From Paenibacillaceae bacterium (GTDB lineage: Bacteria; Bacillota; Bacilli; Paenibacillales; NBRC-103111): a stretch of 64,000 nt of DNA. The notes under the pieces are model-generated. The model was given only the letters and a program-made list of their open reading frames with translations, searched no databases and was not told the origin of the DNA. The stretch covers positions 42,965-106,964 of the forward strand of contig JAQSYI010000039.1 of the NCBI GenBank assembly GCA_029256185.1, given 5' to 3'. Positions 59,298 through 64,000 of this stretch are shown one piece after another. The first letter of the stretch is position 1. Each line of letters begins with the position of its first letter. Position numbers and translations under genes: made by a program.

Positions 59298-60238
59298 GAA
59301 TCCGTTCCTTCCCCGTTCTCGTTATATTTTGCCAATATGCGTTGAAGATATATCCTGAAATTGTTCCTGATCTCAGCAGGAGCGATGATTTCACATTGGT
59401 CCCCGAACCCCAGAAGAATCTGATAGCCGTATTCATTGTTGACAATGGGGAATGCTGCTAGACAATGGTCTCCTTCTGTGGTCAGGATATTTTCGGCGCC
59501 GTATCTCTCAATTACTTTATCGCGGATCGCCAGATCTATACGGATGACCACAGGCACCCGTTCCTGATTCATCCAATCTGCCCCATCCATGGGCAGGGGG
59601 GTGAACTCCCGCCAGACATAACGCTCTTCCGCCAAACCCACGCGATCCATCCGGGCCAGCTTGAAAATCCGGTAATCCTTCTTGTCGGTGCAATAAGCCT
59701 GCAGGTACCAGCTGCTTTCTTTAAAAACCACATGATAGGGCTCGGCTTGTCTCCGGGTCACTCTGCCGTTCTTATCGATATAATCGAACTGGATGCAGTG
59801 TTGTTCATTGATGCCGTTCTCGATCACGCTGAGCAGCGTACGCAAGGACCGGTTCCCCGCGTTTAAGGACAAATCCACAGAGAATGCTGCCGCCCTCGTT
59901 GAAGGCCGCTCTCCCTGTGCCAGACTGTCCACCTTGGCCAGAATATTCGCCCATTCCTTATGGCCGTACAACTGCTTGTAGCTCCCAAGACTGGCGGCCA
60001 GCAGCTGAACATCGGACGGGGTAAACAGCTTGTGATCGATTTTGTAGGATTTCATCAGACCGACTCCGCCCGTTGCCCCCTGGGAGGTAAAGATGGGCAG
60101 TCCGGCCATATTCAGCGTATCAATATCGCGGTAAATGGTTCTTCTGCTCACCTCCAGCCTCCGGGCAAGCTCCCCCGCACTGATAACCTCCCGCTGCAGC
60201 AGGATCATGATTATGGTGATAAGCCGCTCGATCTTCAT
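59294..60238 (-). CDS. YafY/PafBC-type WYL-domain transcriptional regulator
   Basis: 314 residues: N-terminal HTH_11 (MKIERLITIIMILLQREVISAGELARRLEVSRRTIYRDIDTL), then a WYL domain (FKESSWYLQAYCTDKKDYRIFKLARM) and a WYL_C-like tail. WYL regulators often sense nucleic acids or small ligands. Start ATG 60238 after TGAGGTGAAGGTTT. It is translationally coupled to the helicase and divergent from a GyrI-like gene; CATAAT direct repeats near 60268-60285 in the shared gap could be its operator. Confidence 0.9.
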   Translation of the reverse strand: MKIERLITIIMILLQREVISAGELARRLEVSRRTIYRDIDTLNMAGLPIFTSQGATGGVGLMKSYKIDHKLFTPSDVQLLAASLGSYKQLYGHKEWANILAKVDSLAQGERPSTRAAAFSVDLSLNAGNRSLRTLLSVIENGINEQHCIQFDYIDKNGRVTRRQAEPYHVVFKESSWYLQAYCTDKKDYRIFKLARMDRVGLAEERYVWREFTPLPMDGADWMNQERVPVVIRIDLAIRDKVIERYGAENILTTEGDHCLAAFPIVNNEYGYQILLGFGDQCEIIAPAEIRNNFRIYLQRILAKYNENGEGTDS

Positions 60239-60333
60239 AAACCTTCACCTCAGCATCAAGTATGCCATAATGGTGTCATAATTGGTATGTTACCGTAGAG
60301 AAGAGTCAAAATAAAGCGGAGGAGGAATATAAA

Positions 60334-60816
60334 ATGAGTAATTATCGTGTGGAGAAAAAAGAGGGCTTTCGCATCGTGGGCTACAAAACGGTCCTGACGG
60401 GATCGGAGCATATCCACTCGTCCCTGTTCAGCAGCCAAAAAACGGAGTTCTTCAAAGGGATCATTCAGGAGGGCAAGCTGGCCTCGCTGCGGCCTTGGTC
60501 GGAGAGTCCCTATGGTTATGGAGCTGTGGTGAAGGAGGGGGAGACGGTGCTGTATTATGCGGGAGTGAAGACCTCCCGGCCTCTGGCGGACCAAGCCGGG
60601 GAGGTTCTGTTCCCGGAAGGCGATTATCTGGTTCTGACCGGAAGCGGCGGGCTGTCCCGCCTGGCCTTCGACAAGCTGGAGGATCAGGCCTTCAATGAAA
60701 TCCTGAACGGGGAGGGCCAATGGGAGTATGCAGGAGCCCCCCTCGCAGAGATTCTGTTGAACGGCAACCCGGCGGACGCGGAGGTGGAGGTCTGGATACC
60801 GGTTACGGGGAAATAG
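60334..60816 (+). CDS. GyrI-like/AraC effector-binding domain protein
   Basis: 160 residues: NYRVEKKEGFRIVGYKTVLTGSE opening and GEVLFPEGDYLVLTGSGGLSRLAFDKLEDQAFNEIL, VEVWIPV ending match the stand-alone GyrI-like small-molecule-binding fold (SRPBCC-unrelated, BmrR effector type). Divergent from a YafY regulator, a frequent pairing in Firmicutes in which the regulator controls the GyrI-like gene. Start has GCGGAGGAGGAATATAAA. Ligand unknown. Confidence 0.87.
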   Translation: MSNYRVEKKEGFRIVGYKTVLTGSEHIHSSLFSSQKTEFFKGIIQEGKLASLRPWSESPYGYGAVVKEGETVLYYAGVKTSRPLADQAGEVLFPEGDYLVLTGSGGLSRLAFDKLEDQAFNEILNGEGQWEYAGAPLAEILLNGNPADAEVEVWIPVTGK

Positions 60817-60886
60817 GCGCATGGGAAAAGAATGCCGGGCTGCTGCAACGGTTCCCGCTTGACCCGGAGCAGGGCTGAGCCATCAC

Positions 60887-60941
60887 GGCGCAAGCCCAAT
60901 AGGCGGCTGTGGTTGCCGGCCAACAGCGTTGGGCTTGCGCC
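60887..60941. repeat. Long inverted repeat between convergent genes
   Basis: GGCGCAAGCCCAA and TTGGGCTTGCGCC (13 bp perfect) enclose GCTGT...ACAGC. No T-run. Probable transcript barrier or palindromic element. Confidence 0.65.
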
Positions 60942-60959
60942 AACATCCGGCAACGCGTG

Positions 60960-61946
60960 TTAGTCCCGGCTGCCCTCGTAAATTTTGCGGGCCACCATGC
61001 ACGGCTCGGTTCTGGCGTTGGTCATATGGTCGCCGTGTCCCTTGATCAAACGGAACATGCCCAACCGCTCGGCCATATGGGGAAACCAGCCGTACCGGCT
61101 GTTGCCCTGGGGCATCACATTGTCCTCGGTGAGATAGACGTAGCTCTTGGGGATGTTCAGGCTGTAAAACTTCTTCAGGTCCAGCTTCTCAAAAAGCGGC
61201 TTGCCCGGCTCCGGCGTGATGGTGCTGTACAGCTCCTTGGCCAGCTCCAGACTGGCCAGGTTGACGAACATGTCCCGGAACACGGGGAAGGGGAGCATGA
61301 TGGTATTGTCCTTGGAGCTGCGGAGCAGTTGCTCGAAGGCTTGCCGGGTTGCCGGCGGGAACTCGTCAGCTGCGCTCTGCCCATCCTCCAGTACAAAGGC
61401 GTTCTGGAATACCAGCCGTCTGATCCGGTCGGGGACCAGCTCGGCGGTCTTCTGGATGACCGTGCCGCCGAAGCTGTGTCCTACCAGCACAACATGGCAG
61501 AGGTTGCGGGAAGTGATGAAGTCGGCGACGGAACGGCTGATCATGTCATGGGTTACGTCCTTGTTGGGATCGGGGCCATGTCCGGGGTATTCGGGGATGT
61601 ATACCGTATGTCCCATCCGGCACAGCTTGGCGGCGATTCCGTTCCAGAAGCACGCGTCGGCCCAGGCGCCATGGACCAGCACGAAGGTCAGGGGCCGGAT
61701 GGTTTCGCACCAGCCGGTGTTCGCTCCGTATAGGACAGGAGAATGTGCTGGGCAGGGTTCGGGAACGGGAGCGGACGTCCAGGCCGGCGCGATGGTATAG
61801 GGATATGAATCAGGAAGAGAGTGCGGATAGGGATAAGGGTGAGAGTGTCGATAGGGATAGGAATTAGGGTGAGAGCGCGGATAGGGATAAGAATAAGGAT
61901 AAGGGGCAACAGGATGGGCTTGGCTGAACGCATAGGGTGTTTTCAT
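60960..61946 (-). CDS. Alpha/beta hydrolase with Pro-Tyr repeat leader
   Basis: 328 residues. From about residue 85 it is an alpha/beta hydrolase: oxyanion region LTFVLVHGAWADACFWNGIA, nucleophile elbow VLVGHSFGGTVIQ, His in KGHGDHMTN; similar to salicylate esterase/MenH-like members. The first 60 residues are low-complexity repeats of PYPYS/PYPR/SHPY type encoded by CCTATCC-like tandem repeats. ATG 61946 follows AAGGAATATGTGT; the frame is open 20 codons further upstream. No signal peptide is visible. Substrate unknown. Confidence 0.82.
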   Translation of the reverse strand: MKTPYAFSQAHPVAPYPYSYPYPRSHPNSYPYRHSHPYPYPHSLPDSYPYTIAPAWTSAPVPEPCPAHSPVLYGANTGWCETIRPLTFVLVHGAWADACFWNGIAAKLCRMGHTVYIPEYPGHGPDPNKDVTHDMISRSVADFITSRNLCHVVLVGHSFGGTVIQKTAELVPDRIRRLVFQNAFVLEDGQSAADEFPPATRQAFEQLLRSSKDNTIMLPFPVFRDMFVNLASLELAKELYSTITPEPGKPLFEKLDLKKFYSLNIPKSYVYLTEDNVMPQGNSRYGWFPHMAERLGMFRLIKGHGDHMTNARTEPCMVARKIYEGSRD

Positions 61947-62035
61947 ACACATATTCCTTTCGGATTCGGATCGTACACTATATGCCCAGTCCGCCCGGAA
62001 TGCCAATGGACAGCCGCCGCGTCCAGAAAAAGCAT

Positions 62036-62063
62036 GAAAGAAAGCAGGGCATATGCCCTGCTT
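62036..62063 (-). terminator. Terminator after the PFL gene
   Basis: GCAGGGCATATGCCCTGC perfect palindrome followed on the minus strand by TTTCTTTC, 45 bases past the stop. Confidence 0.75.
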
Positions 62064-62107
62064 CCTTAAGTTTCAACATTCCTGTAATTAAAGCATCCCC
62101 GTCGCAA

Positions 62108-63466
62108 TCAATTCTTGAAGCTGTGAATCGGCGCGGGAATCCGGCCGCCGCGGGCGATGAAGCCGCTGCAGTCGAAGGAATTCACCGCCATCACTGGGGC
62201 GTACCCCAGCAGGCCGCCGAATTCCACCATTTCGCCCACATCCTTGCCGATCACCGGAATGATGCGGACAGCCGTGGTTTTATTGTTGACCATACCGATT
62301 GCCGCTTCATCAGCGATAATTCCGGAGATGGTTTCCTTGGTTGTGTTTCCCGGGATGGCAATCATGTCCAAGCCTACGGAGCATACGCAGGTCATGGCTT
62401 CCAGCTTCTCCAGGGTGAGCGCGCCGCGCTGCACGGCTTGGATCATGCCGTGATCCTCGCTCACAGGAATGAAGGCGCCGCTCAATCCGCCTACGTAGGA
62501 GGAGGCCATGACGCCGCCCTTCTTCACGTTGTCGTTCAGAATGGCCAATGCGGCAGTGGTGCCGGGAGCGCCTGCTTCCTCCAGCCCCATCACCTGGAAG
62601 ATCTCTGCGATGGAATCGCCGATTTCCGGAGTGGGAGCCAGAGACAGATCGATGATGCCGAAGGGAACACCAAGCCGTTTGGAGGCTTCCTGGGCGACCA
62701 ACTGACCTACCCGCGTGACCTTGAAGGCGGTCCGCTTGATCGTTTCACACAGGGTCTCGAAGTCTTGGCCCTTGACTTCCTCGAGTGCGCGCTTGATTAC
62801 GCCGGGACCGCTGACGCCCACATTGATGACGCACTCCCGCTCGCCCACACCGTGATAGGCGCCCGCCATGAAAGGATTGTCCTCCACGGCGTTGCAGAAC
62901 ACCACCAGCTTGGCGCATCCGATGGAGCCTCTGTCCCCCGTAAGCTCGGCGGTCTGCCGGATAATCTGCCCCATCAGCTTCACTGCATCCATGTTGATCC
63001 CGCTGCGTGAGGAGCCCACGTTGACGGAGGAGCATACCCGGTCTGTCACGCGGAGCGCTTCAGGAATGCTGTCGATCAGAATCCGGTCCCCCTTGGTACA
63101 GCCCTTCTGCACCAAGGCGGAGAAACCGCCGATAAAGTTGACGCCCACTTCCTTGGCCGCTTTGTCCAGCGTTTCCGCAACCGGAACATAGGTATCCGTA
63201 TGCAAGCCTCCGGCTGCGATGGCGATGGGAGTGACGGAGATCCGCTTGTTCACGATCGGCACGCCGAATTGCTTCTCCAGATCCTCGCCGATCCGCACCA
63301 GATTCTCCGCGGACTTGGTAATCTTGTCATACACGTTCTGGTTGAACACCTTCAGATCCGAATGGGCGCAGTCCATCAGGCTGATGCCCATGGTAATGGT
63401 GCGCACATCCAGATTCATTTCGCGGATCATCTTATTTGTTTCCTGCACTTCTCCAATGGTAATCAT
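62108..63466 (-). CDS. PFL family protein (DUF711/UPF0210)
   Basis: 452 residues, the standard length of UPF0210. Motifs GISLMDCAHSDLKVFNQNVYDKI, ITPIAIAAGGLHTDTYVPVA-type and GASSYVGGLSGAFIPVSEDHGMI identify the family. Structural relatives are glycyl-radical (pyruvate-formate-lyase-like) folds, but no Gly-radical loop is obvious. Nearly always paired with the ACT-domain protein encoded 30 bases upstream. Function unknown. Confidence 0.93.
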   Translation of the reverse strand: MITIGEVQETNKMIREMNLDVRTITMGISLMDCAHSDLKVFNQNVYDKITKSAENLVRIGEDLEKQFGVPIVNKRISVTPIAIAAGGLHTDTYVPVAETLDKAAKEVGVNFIGGFSALVQKGCTKGDRILIDSIPEALRVTDRVCSSVNVGSSRSGINMDAVKLMGQIIRQTAELTGDRGSIGCAKLVVFCNAVEDNPFMAGAYHGVGERECVINVGVSGPGVIKRALEEVKGQDFETLCETIKRTAFKVTRVGQLVAQEASKRLGVPFGIIDLSLAPTPEIGDSIAEIFQVMGLEEAGAPGTTAALAILNDNVKKGGVMASSYVGGLSGAFIPVSEDHGMIQAVQRGALTLEKLEAMTCVCSVGLDMIAIPGNTTKETISGIIADEAAIGMVNNKTTAVRIIPVIGKDVGEMVEFGGLLGYAPVMAVNSFDCSGFIARGGRIPAPIHSFKN

Positions 63467-63496
63467 GGTCTTCCTCCTGATAATAATGTCGCGCGC

Positions 63497-63766
63497 TTAA
63501 ATCCGGTGCATGATGTTGAAGATATCCTCATGCTGGAGCTTGACTTCCACTCCTATTTGCTTGCCCACATCCTGCAGGTCCTCGACAATCAGCTCGAAAG
63601 ACTTGTTCGCAGCGGAAATGTCCACGATCATCATCATATTAAAGTAACCCGAAATGATGGTTTGTGAGATATCCAGAATGTTCAGATTGTTCTCTGCCAA
63701 ATACGTGCATACCTTGGCGATGATGCCTACCTTGTCTTTTCCTACTACTGTAATGATCCCTTTCAA
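63497..63766 (-). CDS. ACT domain-containing protein (UPF0237)
   Basis: 89-residue single ACT domain: MKGIITVVGKDKVGIIAKVCTYLAENNLNILDISQTI is the UPF0237 signature, with FNMMMIVDISAANKSFE. ACT domains bind small ligands such as amino acids. First gene of the ACT-PFL pair; the ATG has AAGGAGGCTGCTTTC upstream. It likely regulates the adjacent PFL protein. Confidence 0.93.
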   Translation of the reverse strand: MKGIITVVGKDKVGIIAKVCTYLAENNLNILDISQTIISGYFNMMMIVDISAANKSFELIVEDLQDVGKQIGVEVKLQHEDIFNIMHRI

Positions 63767-63902
63767 TGAAAGCAGCCTCCTTCATGTGATTGCCCGTCCC
63801 TCGTAAGAACGGAATGACCGTTTCACACATTATGTCAAATGCAGCGGAAACCTTCAACAAAATTTTTTGCAAACAAAGAGGGTTTATTGGAGAAATGGTA
63901 CA

Positions 63903-64000
63903 ATGAATACTCCCTCCACTGACCGATGCTATCGCTTCGGCTGAAGTGGGGGTTTCGGATGTCTCAACCTGATGATTTCAGGATGCTTAACATTCGTGGA
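63903..64000 (-). mobile_element. Right end of an IS200/IS605-type element (continues beyond the window)
   Basis: On the minus strand CCCCCACTTCAGCC...GGTCAGTGGAGGGAGTATTCATTG has the form of an IS200/IS605 right-end hairpin and tail, like CTCCCACTT...AAGTGGGAGAGTGTTCAAT at 53490-53549. The preceding GGTTGAGACATCCGAAACC is typical of the omega-RNA part of tnpB elements. Any tnpB gene would lie past base 64000. Confidence 0.55.

Noticed and set aside
55890..60238. Defence island (SNF2 helicase plus WYL regulator)
   Set aside because: The pairing resembles some phage-defence loci, but the SWIM/SNF2 type is common in Paenibacillaceae and no nuclease, methylase or other defence partner is adjacent.
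1..64000. tRNA, rRNA or T-box leaders
   Set aside because: I saw no rRNA-like segments, no cloverleaf ending in CCA, and no GGGTGG-type T-box specifier region.

Overview
The window looks like a chromosomal segment of a spore-forming Firmicute of the Paenibacillus type. Supporting signs are the glgBCDA glycogen operon, AbrB, a SigB partner-switching operon, Fur, Zur and PerR-type operators close to Bacillus consensus, strong AGGAGG ribosome sites, frequent TTG/GTG starts and moderately high GC. This is inferred from gene content; no 16S rRNA, tRNA or other marker is present.

Layout. 1-6.3 kb: glycogen synthesis (glgB-glgC-glgD, then a repeat-rich 0.6 kb gap with a G/C-tract leader, then glgA). 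6.3-9.3 kb: a histidine phosphatase, a KinB-like sensor kinase and a membrane protein. 9.3-12.4 kb: a molybdate island (modA, modB, a HTH/periplasmic-binding-like regulator, a molbindin) sharing a near-palindromic operator candidate. 12.6-14.2 kb: an extra MraY and a DUF4395 protein. 14.5-19.3 kb: a metal and redox block (Dps; Fur-boxed flavodoxin plus haem monooxygenase; COG0523 GTPase divergent from Zur; nitroreductase; Fur behind a PerR box). 19.5-22.1 kb: aldo/keto reductase, AbrB, Gfo/Idh oxidoreductase. 22.1-26.9 kb, minus strand: DUF1328, then an apparent operon GH13 glycosidase-DUF1003-(62-bp repeats)-second glgC-SDR.

27.2-32.5 kb encodes a receiver-PP2C phosphatase and two hybrid histidine kinases. 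It is followed by a general stress protein with a good SigB promoter. 33.0-36.5 kb holds an exported protein of unknown function and a FAD oxidoreductase pair, one with a HEAT-like tail. 36.6-40.0 kb is the SigB core (Dps2, DUF948-rsbV-rsbW-sigB, YtxH) with several SigB-type promoters. 40.1-42.1 kb is a permease/DUF1980 pair with a second Zur-like box. 42.8-47.4 kb holds a sugar epimerase, a MerR-methyltransferase fusion, a phasin-like protein and an ABC1/UbiB kinase.

47.5-55.3 kb is the most unusual part. Two TPR-containing family 2 glycosyltransferases and a third TPR protein that seems to have lost its start lie beside a decayed TnpB element. Next comes a 573-residue protein built of seven 48- or 61-residue GGT-type repeats, with a SigK-like promoter candidate. 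I infer a glycosylated spore-surface or cell-surface filament and its glycosylation enzymes. 55.9-63.8 kb holds a SWIM/SNF2 helicase with a WYL regulator, a GyrI-like protein, an alpha/beta hydrolase with a Pro-Tyr repeat leader, and the PFL(DUF711)/ACT pair. The window ends in what looks like the right end of another IS200/IS605-type element.
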